Shown here: positions 23,712-31,851 of the stretch, piece by piece
How positions within the stretch are numbered: the stretch's first letter is position 1
How the letters are laid out: every line of letters starts with the position of its first letter
Assembly (NCBI GenBank): GCA_937894465.1
Contig: CALCRE010000268.1
Coordinates: 1 to 32,736 of the forward strand
Source: an uncultured Clostridia bacterium
Lineage (GTDB): Bacteria; Bacillota; Clostridia; JAAYHZ01
Length of the DNA stretch: 32,736 bases
Reading direction: 5' to 3'
Translations under genes and position numbers: made by a program
Notes under the pieces: model-generated
What the model was told of the DNA's origin: nothing
Seen by the model: only the letters and a program-made list of their open reading frames with translations
Databases searched by the model: none

Positions 23712-25007
23712 ATGAAAATTGGTATTGCTGAAGCAAATGTTAGAACACCATTAGGTATGCAAATGACCGGGTACGCAGGCAGGGTATTCGGGGCAATGGA
23801 TGTTCATGACCCGTTAAAAATGAGTGCTTTGTATATAGAATCAAATGGAATCAGGTCCATGATCATTGTTTGTCAAGTGTTAGGCTTTGATCCGGATTAC
23901 TCACGGGTTACGGAAGCTAAGATTTGTCAAGCCGTTAATCTTCCGGAGTCAAATCTCATACTTGGTGCCATACATACTCATGCAGGTCCTGCATCAGGAA
24001 CACTGTACGGATGCGGTTGCGCGGATCCTATTTGGCTGGAAGAAACACAACAAGACTTGATCAATCTTGCCAAAAGTGCGGTTTCCAATACATTTGACGG
24101 CTATTTTGAGTATGCATCCGGAGAATGCGAAATCGCTATGAACCGGGTTGCAAGAACCCGTTATGAAAACTATATGGATATGATCGACAAAGAAGCCGCT
24201 GTGGTTAAATTTTACGAAACCGGAACGGATCAATTAAAGGCGATCTTTATGAACTACGGATGTCATCCTGTGACCCTTGATCATAAAAACTACCAATACT
24301 CCGCTGACTATGTTTATTACGCCATTAAAAAATTACATGATATATACGGAGAAGATGTTGCAGTGATTTTCTCCACCGGTTGTTGTGGCGACCTTAATCC
24401 ACGATATCGCTTATCATTCGAAATGACCGAAAAAACAGGAAACATGTTAGCCGATTCGGTGATCGCTGCAAAAAAGGTGTTTACAAACACGAACGAAGAA
24501 ATCAGATGTCACGCAAAGCAATTGGCCATACCCTTGGCTGTGGAGTTAAAGTATGAAGAAATTAAACCGTTCAGGGAAGCAGCTTTAGAGCAATGCCGAG
24601 AACTCACAGAAGAAAATTACACCCAAAACTTTATCATGATTCAGGTGGAAGCCGTAAAGGCTTTTTGGGCTGATTTATGTATGAAAGGATATGAATCCAA
24701 TGATTTGGTCACCACCATATACCCTATGATCAAAGTGATTCAAATTGGAGATTTGAGCATTGTGGCATTACCATTCGAAGTATTTCATCAGTTGGGACTG
24801 GAGATAAAAGAGCTGTTTCATAAAAACGGAAGAGCCTTTGTGATGGGCTATTCCAATGGTGTGTTCGGATATTTGCCTTATGGAGAATTGTATGAAAAAG
24901 CTTCTTACGAAACAAGAGGGGCTCATCGTTATTACGGTTATGCAGGACCTGTTTGTAAAGAAGCGGGAAATATAATTTATGAATATTTAAAGGAAGTGGC
25001 CGATTAA
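23712..25007 (+). CDS. Neutral/alkaline ceramidase-like hydrolase
   Basis: The 431-residue protein matches the N-terminal catalytic domain of neutral/alkaline non-lysosomal ceramidases. The start is IGIAEANVRTPLGMQMTGYA, as in that family. It keeps the zinc-ligand strand LGAIHTHAGPASG, the second His motif NYGCHPVTLD, and STGCCGDLNPR at the position of the nucleophile loop. The C-terminal Ig-like domain of full ceramidases is absent, and no signal peptide is seen. The product is therefore a cytoplasmic, single-domain version. The substrate may not be ceramide; an amide-containing lipid or wall compound is possible. GGAGG lies ahead of the ATG. It appears to be expressed alone from its own promoter. 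Confidence 0.8.
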   Translation: MKIGIAEANVRTPLGMQMTGYAGRVFGAMDVHDPLKMSALYIESNGIRSMIIVCQVLGFDPDYSRVTEAKICQAVNLPESNLILGAIHTHAGPASGTLYGCGCADPIWLEETQQDLINLAKSAVSNTFDGYFEYASGECEIAMNRVARTRYENYMDMIDKEAAVVKFYETGTDQLKAIFMNYGCHPVTLDHKNYQYSADYVYYAIKKLHDIYGEDVAVIFSTGCCGDLNPRYRLSFEMTEKTGNMLADSVIAAKKVFTNTNEEIRCHAKQLAIPLAVELKYEEIKPFREAALEQCRELTEENYTQNFIMIQVEAVKAFWADLCMKGYESNDLVTTIYPMIKVIQIGDLSIVALPFEVFHQLGLEIKELFHKNGRAFVMGYSNGVFGYLPYGELYEKASYETRGAHRYYGYAGPVCKEAGNIIYEYLKEVAD

Positions 25008-25047
25008 AAAGTATAAAAATCGACAAACTTAAACTAAAATGGTTGTC

Positions 25048-25102
25048 AAACAGGTCTTTTCATCACAAGCATGCTACAATGTCTTCATGAAAAGACCTGT
25101 TT
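25048..25102. repeat. Perfect 16-base inverted repeat overlapping the comEC start codon
   Basis: AAACAGGTCTTTTCAT (25048-25063) and ATGAAAAGACCTGTTT (25087-25102) are exact reverse complements with a 23-base loop. The right arm begins at the likely comEC ATG and encodes MKRPV. T-rich DNA (TGTTTCTCTT) follows the right arm. The loop holds TGCTACAAT, an extended -10-like element. It can act as a terminator of the ceramidase-like gene, as an RNA structure hiding the comEC start, or both. Confidence 0.7.
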
Positions 25103-27375
25103 TGTTTCTCTTGATCGGATATCTGTCCGGCATATTGGTTTATGTGAACAGTAAAGCAATTGCAATCTATGTGATTGTAATACTATTATGGGGTGTTATT
25201 TTATTTGAAACAGATTCACCTTACAGAAACATGGTACTTTTTCTTCTGATCATCCCTATGATTCTCGGGTTTTTGTATTCGGCATATACCTATTCACACC
25301 TTTTCCCTGATGACTTACAACAATACAACAACGAATTTGTGGAAGGTGTTGCCTTGATCAAAAACATCAAAGACAAAGGGGATACCGTTATGCTTATTGC
25401 CCAAGCGACGAAGATTAATAACAACCCTATTGATGTCACCGTTACGATGAACTGTTCAAAGGATGACTCATTGTTACCCGGGGATTTGATTCAATTCCTA
25501 GGAACACTATCGATTCCCACAGGGCAGCGAAATCCGGGTAATTTCAACGAACTGCACTATATGGCAAGTAAAAAGCTAAGTGCTAAGATCAATTATCCGA
25601 AAATAGACCATGTACAAAAAGAATATCAAAAAAAGCCGGTAATCAGGTCGGCGATACAGCTTCGTCGAATCATTATTGAACGGATTGAAAAGCTCTATCC
25701 TGAAAAACATGCGGCATTATTATCCGGCATGACCATCGGATATACAGGGGGTATGGATGATACAACATTGGAGTCTTTCACTTTATCAGGTCTATCTCAC
25801 ATTATTGCAGTATCCGGTGCCCATGTGGCTTTTATCATGATGCCTCTTCTTTTTCTTACAAAAAAATTAGGATTGAATATCTTTGTTTCAAACCTTTTAT
25901 ATCTACCTGTAATCATTTTTTATGCCTTTCTCACCGGTTTGGAAGCATCAGTAGTTCGTGCAACCGTCATGGCCGGGATCGGTTTTATGAGTACACCACT
26001 GCTTCGAAAGTCAGACACATTAAACACTTTATGCGTCAGCTGTTTGATCTTATTGCTATACAATCCCTTTATGGTGCTAGGTGTGGGGTTTATTTTGTCT
26101 TATGGCGCCACCTTGGGTATTATTCTGCTTCTTCCTCATCTTCGGAATCTCACGGTTTTTAAAAAACTACAAGGTTTTGTTACCGACACCTTTTTGTGTT
26201 CTTTAGCCGCCACCCTCAGCATCCTTCCTTTTTGCGTCAAATATTTTTATATGGTTACACCTTATTCTTTAATTGCCAATATGCTAGTCATCCCTTTTAC
26301 CGGTTTGATCACCATTTGCGGGATATTGTCCATTTGTTTGCCTTTGTCTTTGGGTAAAATACTTTCTTATCCTGTGATTGCCATGCTCGAATTTGCAATG
26401 CGAATCACAGGTGGCATATCAACACTACGGGGTGCTAAGCTGTTGTTAAACATCCCTTCCATATATCAAATCACCATCTATTACTTGATCCTGTACTGTT
26501 TCTTGTTTAAAAAAGGGCGCTCCTTAAAAGAAAAACCGTTGCGTGTGGTCTTGGTTTCCATCGCTTTATTATTTGTTATCAACTTCTCATTGTTTCATAG
26601 GGATCAAACCACAGTTACTTTTATCGATGTTGGACAAGGGGATTCTATTTATATAAAGACAGCAAACAATAAGGTGTTCTTAGTAGATGGAGGTGGCAGT
26701 GTCACCTATGATGTAGGTCAAAACACGGTCATGCCTTTTTTGCTATCTCAACATGCCCGTAAAATAGATGGAATGTTTTCCACTCATAACGACTTGGATC
26801 ATATCGGCGGCCTAGTCAGCGTTGCTGATAACCTTATTGTGAAAAACGCATTCTTGCCATACCAATATCAATATTCCAATAATAATACGGTAACGTCACT
26901 TATGAACAATAGTAAAAAAGTCACCTTTGTCCATACAGGTCAAACGGTTATCATTGATAAAGATACCTCCATAAAAGTCCTTTGGCCACCGATTACAAAG
27001 GAAGATTCTGATGATAAAAATCATTTATCATTGGTTCTTTTGTTTCAATACAAGGACTTTAAAGTTTTGCTCACCGGGGATTTAGACGGGGAAGGGGTAA
27101 CCGGTATGATGCCTTATAAGCAAGAAATGGATTGTACCGTTTTAAAAATACCTCATCATGGTGGAGACAACACCCGAACGGAAGACTTGATTCAACAATC
27201 TTCACCGAATTTGGCCATTATCTCCGTCGGTAGAAACAAATACGGGCATCCTACCCAAAAAGTATTGGATTTATTGGAGCAATACGATGTACCTGTTCTA
27301 AGAACAGATGATTGCGGTGCAATCACGATCAAAACAAACGGTAAAAAGTATACCATTTCGACAGCTATGGATTAA
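25087..27375 (+). CDS. comEC: ComEC/Rec2 family DNA-uptake channel protein
   Basis: ComEC forms the membrane pore through which single-stranded DNA enters during transformation. The 762-residue protein has hydrophobic N-terminal helices, then an extracytoplasmic OB-like part (about 70-180). The Competence domain follows, with SGLSHIIAVSGAHVAFIMM and many membrane helices (about 215-490). A C-terminal metallo-beta-lactamase-like domain (about 505-762) keeps IDVGQGDSIYIKT and THNDLDHIGGL (the HxDxDH metal motif). It also keeps LLTGDLDGEG and KIPHHGG. ATG at 25087 gives MKRPVLFLLIGYLSGIL, matching family N-termini. ATG at 25039 would add 16 residues. Neither start has a Shine-Dalgarno. A leaderless or structure-controlled start is possible. 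Confidence 0.93.
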   Translation: MKRPVLFLLIGYLSGILVYVNSKAIAIYVIVILLWGVILFETDSPYRNMVLFLLIIPMILGFLYSAYTYSHLFPDDLQQYNNEFVEGVALIKNIKDKGDTVMLIAQATKINNNPIDVTVTMNCSKDDSLLPGDLIQFLGTLSIPTGQRNPGNFNELHYMASKKLSAKINYPKIDHVQKEYQKKPVIRSAIQLRRIIIERIEKLYPEKHAALLSGMTIGYTGGMDDTTLESFTLSGLSHIIAVSGAHVAFIMMPLLFLTKKLGLNIFVSNLLYLPVIIFYAFLTGLEASVVRATVMAGIGFMSTPLLRKSDTLNTLCVSCLILLLYNPFMVLGVGFILSYGATLGIILLLPHLRNLTVFKKLQGFVTDTFLCSLAATLSILPFCVKYFYMVTPYSLIANMLVIPFTGLITICGILSICLPLSLGKILSYPVIAMLEFAMRITGGISTLRGAKLLLNIPSIYQITIYYLILYCFLFKKGRSLKEKPLRVVLVSIALLFVINFSLFHRDQTTVTFIDVGQGDSIYIKTANNKVFLVDGGGSVTYDVGQNTVMPFLLSQHARKIDGMFSTHNDLDHIGGLVSVADNLIVKNAFLPYQYQYSNNNTVTSLMNNSKKVTFVHTGQTVIIDKDTSIKVLWPPITKEDSDDKNHLSLVLLFQYKDFKVLLTGDLDGEGVTGMMPYKQEMDCTVLKIPHHGGDNTRTEDLIQQSSPNLAIISVGRNKYGHPTQKVLDLLEQYDVPVLRTDDCGAITIKTNGKKYTISTAMD

Positions 27376-27398
27376 TTTCTATAATTTTCATTTTTCCC

Positions 27399-27427
27399 TT
27401 GCAATTACTCCTTGTGTTTGGTAAGAT
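27399..27427 (+). promoter_or_regulatory. Predicted SigA promoter of the MoxR / RQC-like / vWA operon
   Basis: TTGCAA (27399-27404), a 17-base spacer and TAAGAT (27422-27427) lie upstream of the MoxR gene. Transcription would begin near 27434, directly at the adjoining LexA-like palindrome. Confidence 0.55.
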
Positions 27428-27435
27428 GAATATAT

Positions 27436-27449
27436 TGAACACGTGTTCC
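27436..27449. promoter_or_regulatory. Candidate LexA (SOS) box at the operon's transcription start
   Basis: TGAACACGTGTTCC holds the 12-base perfect palindrome GAACACGTGTTC, the exact GAAC-N4-GTTC core of Gram-positive LexA boxes. The outer C/G of the 14-base consensus are replaced. It begins about nine bases after the -10, where LexA would block transcription. Confidence 0.65.
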
Positions 27450-27486
27450 GAACATCTATTTTACAACTGATAAGGAGTACAGGATT

Positions 27487-28404
27487 ATGTCATTCAATTT
27501 TCAAACAAAACAGCAAGTCAAAGAACAGTTCAGCCAAAATCAATATATATCCAATACCAATATTGATATTACCATCTTCAATGCGGTGAAGCTTCAAGCA
27601 CCGCTACTCATTGAAGGTCCGGCAGGAGTAGGGAAAACCGAAATAGCCAAGGTTTTAGCTAAAATCTTTCAAGGAGAACTCATTAGGATTCAATGTTACG
27701 AAGGAATTGACTTTTCTAAGGTGCTTTATGATTATAACTACTCAAAACAGTTGCTTTATGTCAATTTGCTAAAAGAAAACGCGAAGAGCTTGATACAAGA
27801 TAAGGATCTGAAAAGTTCCATCGAACTGTTAAACAAAGAGACGGACTTTTTCGGAGAACATTTTCTCATGGAGCGTCCTCTTCTAAAAGCCATATCACCC
27901 AAAGACAATCGCCCAAAAATCTTATTAATCGACGAAATCGATAAAAGCGATGCAGAATTCGAATCCTTTCTATTGGAAATCCTTTCTGATTTCTCTGTTT
28001 CCATACCGGAATACGGTACGATATCGGCCGTTGATAAACCCATTGTGGTTTTGACATCCAACGGAACAAGAGATCTGAGCGAAGCTCTAAAAAGAAGATG
28101 TGTTTATTTATACATCGATTACCCGGATCCGAAAACAGAAGCGAATATATTAGTTCAAAAAGTCAATGTGGAATATGATTTTGCAAATAAGATCGCTTTA
28201 GCCCTTCAAAAAATCCGTAGACTTTCATTAAAACAAAAACCCTCCATAGCCGAAACAATCAACTGGACAAAAGCGTTGTTATTGATTTTGGGTGTATACG
28301 AGTTTAACATCGAGAATAAAGGTGAGATAGACGAAACATTAAATGTTCTCCTAAAAAATCATCATGATATAAAGAAGGTAAAAAGCAGCAATTATTTATC
28401 CTAA
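27487..28404 (+). CDS. MoxR-type AAA+ ATPase of a MoxR/vWA system
   Basis: The 305-residue protein is a single AAA+ module with Walker A GPAGVGKT (44-51), Walker B ILLIDEID (145-152), sensor-1 LTSNGTRDLSEAL (189-201) and an arginine-finger region KRRCVYLYIDYPDP. The YIDYPDP strand after the Arg pair and the close link to a CoxE-like vWA gene place it among MoxR/CoxD-type ATPases. These proteins remodel or assemble client complexes together with vWA partners. GATAAGGAG precedes the ATG. The next gene starts 27 bases downstream, and all three genes appear to form one transcript. The promoter carries a LexA-like palindrome, so expression may rise after DNA damage. Confidence 0.88.
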   Translation: MSFNFQTKQQVKEQFSQNQYISNTNIDITIFNAVKLQAPLLIEGPAGVGKTEIAKVLAKIFQGELIRIQCYEGIDFSKVLYDYNYSKQLLYVNLLKENAKSLIQDKDLKSSIELLNKETDFFGEHFLMERPLLKAISPKDNRPKILLIDEIDKSDAEFESFLLEILSDFSVSIPEYGTISAVDKPIVVLTSNGTRDLSEALKRRCVYLYIDYPDPKTEANILVQKVNVEYDFANKIALALQKIRRLSLKQKPSIAETINWTKALLLILGVYEFNIENKGEIDETLNVLLKNHHDIKKVKSSNYLS

Positions 28405-28431
28405 AAATTTTTACAAAGGAGGAACAACATT

Positions 28432-30051
28432 ATGAGTAATCATACCGGTTGGACAAATCAGGACTACATAAAGTTATTTGAGATTATTCTCAACGTCTCT
28501 ATCAGTAAAGAGATCGTTTTTGTCACGGAAAAGAGCAACAAAGGCAGACTCGTATCGAAATTAATGAACAAAAATACAAATGAAAGCTTTAAAGCTATAC
28601 ACTACTTGACACTCATCAAGCAAAGACTAGGGAACAATTGCTTTGAAGATTATACGCCGGAAGCTATTTGTGAAAAGCTACCTGAGAAAACCCTAGACAG
28701 CCTTTATATTCAGCTGGTCAACACAAAAATAATCAGAAAATATCTGTCTTCTTTGATGCTCTTCGACGATAGTAACTTTGCAAAAATATTTATGACAGCT
28801 CATAAGAAAGAGTGGGAGTCAATAAAAGCAACAATTTCAAGTCATGAAAAGATACTGTCACATCTACTTGAATTATGCGGTATGGAAGAATACAATGGTG
28901 TTTTTAAAAAGGAAACAATCGATATTTGTAACAAGCTGAAAAACGCTTTGATCAATCCATGCATGGACGAAGGATTTGTTTACAAACAACATCGCTCAAG
29001 TTTTGAGGTAAAATGTCCTCGTTGCAGCTTTCTTGTAAAATACAATTATACAGACCAGTCGGTTCTCCAAAAGATGAATGTTTCAGATCAATATTCAAGT
29101 TTATGCAGTCAAATAAAGAATGAGTATGATCTTTTTCTATCCATCAAGGAAACTGCATTTAAGGCCGGAACCCTCTTAAAAGAAATGAGGGATTCATTTA
29201 TCAACCGATTACAATGCTTGTTGAATGAATCAAGCAGGAAAAACAAAAGATCAATAGAAGACCTGATAGAAAGTCTAAACAATATTTCTTATTCATACGA
29301 AAGATCAAGTAACAGTTTTGTCTTATTTGAAAGGGAGTTTCCTGCAGAAACCATATTGAATGATCCGGAATATGTAACAAAGGAGATTCGAAATGAAATC
29401 GACCGGCAAACGGATCAAATCAAAAACGATATCGCAATGGAAAAGCACTTTATAGATACCTTACAGAATTCCAGCTGTCTGACCATTGCATTGCGGTGCA
29501 TTCATGCAAATGACAAATACGGGAAGTCAACTTACACGGAGTTGCTAAAAGGCTCAAAAAGCAAAAGGATGACGGAGTATGGTCTGAACGATTCACCTTA
29601 CTATGGCATATTAAATCGGTTTACCAAAGTCTCCATCGAAGAAATGATTGATTCATTGCTTGAGCAAGAACTTATTGAGAAATATTACGGCAATTATGAT
29701 CGATACAAAAGATATCCGAAGCTTCGGTTAACGAAGGACGGAGATCAAGCGCTGGCAGATCCGGCTATGATCAAAAATGAATTTCCTTTGGGTAATATAG
29801 AAGTTGAAAAAATCTATAAGACCATGGATATCAGTACTTGTTCCGAGACGGAATTTATGGATCTAATGGAATTTGTCATAACAAAGCCTTCGGAATACAA
29901 AGATGATTTAGAAGGCTTGATCACGTCTTTTCAAAATGTACCGGAAAAATATATTCCTATTATTGAAATGAACGCCGGATTGAAAACAGGTGTTGTCAAA
30001 AAAACATTGAATATCATTCTACAGTCTGTAAAGGAGGGGGATGTGGCATGA
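28432..30051 (+). CDS. Unknown protein with RQC-like winged helix, middle gene of the MoxR/vWA operon
   Basis: I do not recognise the whole 539-residue protein. Residues about 350-443 (CLTIALRCIHANDKYGKSTY, ELLKGSKSKRM, YGLNDSPYYGILNRF, MIDSLLEQELIEKY, LRLTKDGDQAL) closely resemble the RecQ C-terminal (RQC) winged helix, which binds duplex DNA ends and forks. A CPRC pair (195-198) may hold metal with other ligands or be half of a broken zinc ribbon. The region 220-345 is strongly helical and probably coiled coil. No helicase motif is present. AAAGGAGG precedes the ATG. The stop overlaps the vWA start (ATGA). By position it is likely the client or adaptor of the MoxR ATPase; a DNA-directed role is inferred. 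Confidence 0.7.
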   Translation: MSNHTGWTNQDYIKLFEIILNVSISKEIVFVTEKSNKGRLVSKLMNKNTNESFKAIHYLTLIKQRLGNNCFEDYTPEAICEKLPEKTLDSLYIQLVNTKIIRKYLSSLMLFDDSNFAKIFMTAHKKEWESIKATISSHEKILSHLLELCGMEEYNGVFKKETIDICNKLKNALINPCMDEGFVYKQHRSSFEVKCPRCSFLVKYNYTDQSVLQKMNVSDQYSSLCSQIKNEYDLFLSIKETAFKAGTLLKEMRDSFINRLQCLLNESSRKNKRSIEDLIESLNNISYSYERSSNSFVLFEREFPAETILNDPEYVTKEIRNEIDRQTDQIKNDIAMEKHFIDTLQNSSCLTIALRCIHANDKYGKSTYTELLKGSKSKRMTEYGLNDSPYYGILNRFTKVSIEEMIDSLLEQELIEKYYGNYDRYKRYPKLRLTKDGDQALADPAMIKNEFPLGNIEVEKIYKTMDISTCSETEFMDLMEFVITKPSEYKDDLEGLITSFQNVPEKYIPIIEMNAGLKTGVVKKTLNIILQSVKEGDVA

Positions 30052-31532
30052 TGGACATAAAATGTGATGTATTACGTGAAGATTTAGACGCAAAAGGTAA
30101 ATTTAGCTCCTTTGTACTTGAGTTTATTTCTTTTCTTCGGAAAATAAATTTTCATATTGCTCCAAGCGCTATCATTGATTTTTTTAAGATCATACCTCGT
30201 TACGATATATTTGATTATGAAGAAATCCTGTTAACAATGAGATCGTTGTTTGCAAAAAGCCCGGAGGAGTATCATCAATTTGATGCGTTATTGAAAAAGT
30301 ATTTGTTTCAAACGGCCAATCATAATGTAAAAACCTATATGAAAGCTCACTCAAAAGAAATTCATTCTGTCACTGAAAAGTTGAAAGAAGAAAAGTACAG
30401 TAATATTGAAATAAGGACACGGATACCAACCGAAGAAAAAAACCTTGCTCAACAAGCGCAAGAAAACAAAGAAATAATCAGTAACATCTTACAAAGAGCA
30501 AATACACCGAAATTACTACCGATCCTCCTACTACAAGAACAAGAAATGGTATCGTTGGTGCAAACATATACTGATAAAAAAATCGATAAAATGCTCAATA
30601 AAGCTATGCTTTATAACCTACTTCATGACAACGATCCACTTTTTAATCAATTATGCATTATGGGTTCAAACCGTTTCCGCAAAACAAAACAAAAGGTTAA
30701 AAAAGAGTTAAATGTTAAGCAGGCAGAAATTGACCAAATTGAAAAGTTGTTATCCTATGAAAGAAATCACTTTTTTAAATCTGCATCCAAAAGGACGGTA
30801 TACGACAAGATGGATCGACCGATTATAGGATTGAGACAAGACGAGTATGTACTACTTTCTAAATTCATTCGACAAAATGCCGCTAAATTTAGAACAAAAG
30901 TATCAAGGACCATGGTATGCGCTAAGAGAAAGACATTTGAATTTAAAAAAACCATTAAAAAAAGCCTTGAGACATTTGGAGAACCGGTAAAACTGTATTA
31001 CAAAAGACCGCAAATTAAAAAAACAAGATTAGTCTGTATCACTGATGTTTCAGAATCAGTAAAGCTACATGTAAAGCTGATACTTCAGCTAATTTATGAG
31101 TTATCCTCAGTATTTAAAAGCGGCGTACGGTCTTTTATGTTTGTAGGTAATTTGTATGAAGTTACGGACACCTTGAATGAATTTCCCATTGTCGAAGCCA
31201 TTGATCTTGCATGTGAGCAAGCACCTATGGAATACTCAAATTATAATGAAGCATTTGGTCTGTTCGTTAAAAACCATATTGGTATCATAGACAAAAACAC
31301 CATTGTAATTATATTCGGAGATGCCAGAAACAATCGTTATGACGATGGTGTCCAGTATCTAAAACAAATAAAAAAAAAGGCAAAAACCATTGTATGGTTA
31401 AATCCTGAAGTGAAATCTAAATGGAATACCGGAGATAGTATCATGGGCAAATATAAGCCCATGGTAAATGCAGTGTACCAAGTTAACACTTTTAATGAAT
31501 TGGTTGGATTCATCGATCAATTTGCAGTATGA
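30048..31532 (+). CDS. CoxE-like vWA-domain protein
   Basis: The 494-residue protein has a CoxE-type N-terminus (about 15-95: FVLEFISFLRKINFHIAPSA, RSLFAKSPEEYHQFDALLKK) and a charged helical middle. Its C-terminal von Willebrand A domain spans about 325-494. The MIDAS metal site is visible: ITDVSESV (Asp 333, Ser 335, Ser 337), YSNYNEAF near 400 and FGDARNN (Asp 425). The WLNPE motif at 450-454 is typical of CoxE proteins. Such proteins pair with MoxR ATPases. ATG at 30048 overlaps the previous stop; a second ATG at 30051 is equally placed. AAGGAGGGGG precedes both. No obvious terminator follows. The three-gene order resembles Escherichia coli yehL-yehM-yehP, although homology of the middle genes is untested. 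Confidence 0.85.
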   Translation: MMDIKCDVLREDLDAKGKFSSFVLEFISFLRKINFHIAPSAIIDFFKIIPRYDIFDYEEILLTMRSLFAKSPEEYHQFDALLKKYLFQTANHNVKTYMKAHSKEIHSVTEKLKEEKYSNIEIRTRIPTEEKNLAQQAQENKEIISNILQRANTPKLLPILLLQEQEMVSLVQTYTDKKIDKMLNKAMLYNLLHDNDPLFNQLCIMGSNRFRKTKQKVKKELNVKQAEIDQIEKLLSYERNHFFKSASKRTVYDKMDRPIIGLRQDEYVLLSKFIRQNAAKFRTKVSRTMVCAKRKTFEFKKTIKKSLETFGEPVKLYYKRPQIKKTRLVCITDVSESVKLHVKLILQLIYELSSVFKSGVRSFMFVGNLYEVTDTLNEFPIVEAIDLACEQAPMEYSNYNEAFGLFVKNHIGIIDKNTIVIIFGDARNNRYDDGVQYLKQIKKKAKTIVWLNPEVKSKWNTGDSIMGKYKPMVNAVYQVNTFNELVGFIDQFAV

Positions 31533-31600
31533 AGCACTGTTCCATCAAGAAAATCAAGGTTAATTGACTAAATTTTGGATTAAATTTTTAACTTTTACTA

Positions 31601-31629
31601 TTTACAAATACTGTACAATAGAATATAAT
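31601..31629 (+). promoter_or_regulatory. Predicted SigA promoter of the 18-codon micro-gene
   Basis: TTTACA (31601-31606), a 17-base spacer and TATAAT (31624-31629) lie 47 bases upstream of the micro-gene start. Confidence 0.65.
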
Positions 31630-31676
31630 GTTCTTGTAATTAAATTTCAAAACAAACGAAAGGTAGGTGGTTTAAT

Positions 31677-31733
31677 ATGACGATTATATATGAAGTATCA
31701 GATGTCATATTGGCTGCCGAAATTCACAACTAA
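31677..31733 (+). CDS. Possible micro-gene encoding an 18-residue peptide
   Basis: ATG at 31677 follows AAAGGTAGGTGG and opens a frame that encodes MTIIYEVSDVILAAEIHN and stops at 31731-31733. A complete transcription unit surrounds it: a 17-spaced SigA-type promoter, a Shine-Dalgarno site, and a GC-rich terminator 16 bases after the stop. The peptide is acidic and moderately hydrophobic, with no secretion signal. It could be a regulatory or leader peptide, a small membrane-active peptide, or the vestige of a longer gene. It could also be a small RNA in which the frame is incidental. I see no other gene in 31533-31851. Confidence 0.45.
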   Translation: MTIIYEVSDVILAAEIHN

Positions 31734-31749
31734 GCAGTATAATATTTTT

Positions 31750-31776
31750 AGCGCATCCGATACGGGTGCGCTTTTT
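31750..31776 (+). terminator. Rho-independent terminator of the micro-gene
   Basis: AGCGCATCCG (31750-31759) pairs with CGGGTGCGCT (31763-31772), with one G-T wobble and a 3-base loop. Five T residues close the tail. Confidence 0.85.
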
Positions 31777-31851
31777 CATTTCAATATATAATCGTCCTCT
31801 TCAAAATGAGATTTAGTTTCAATTATATTTTGAAAGAAGGATATTATTTTT

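Noticed and set aside
27487..31532. Possible membership in the vWA-MoxR-associated (VMAP) ternary conflict systems
   Set aside because: The middle protein shows no protease, caspase or other VMAP effector domain; only the MoxR/vWA pairing is shared.
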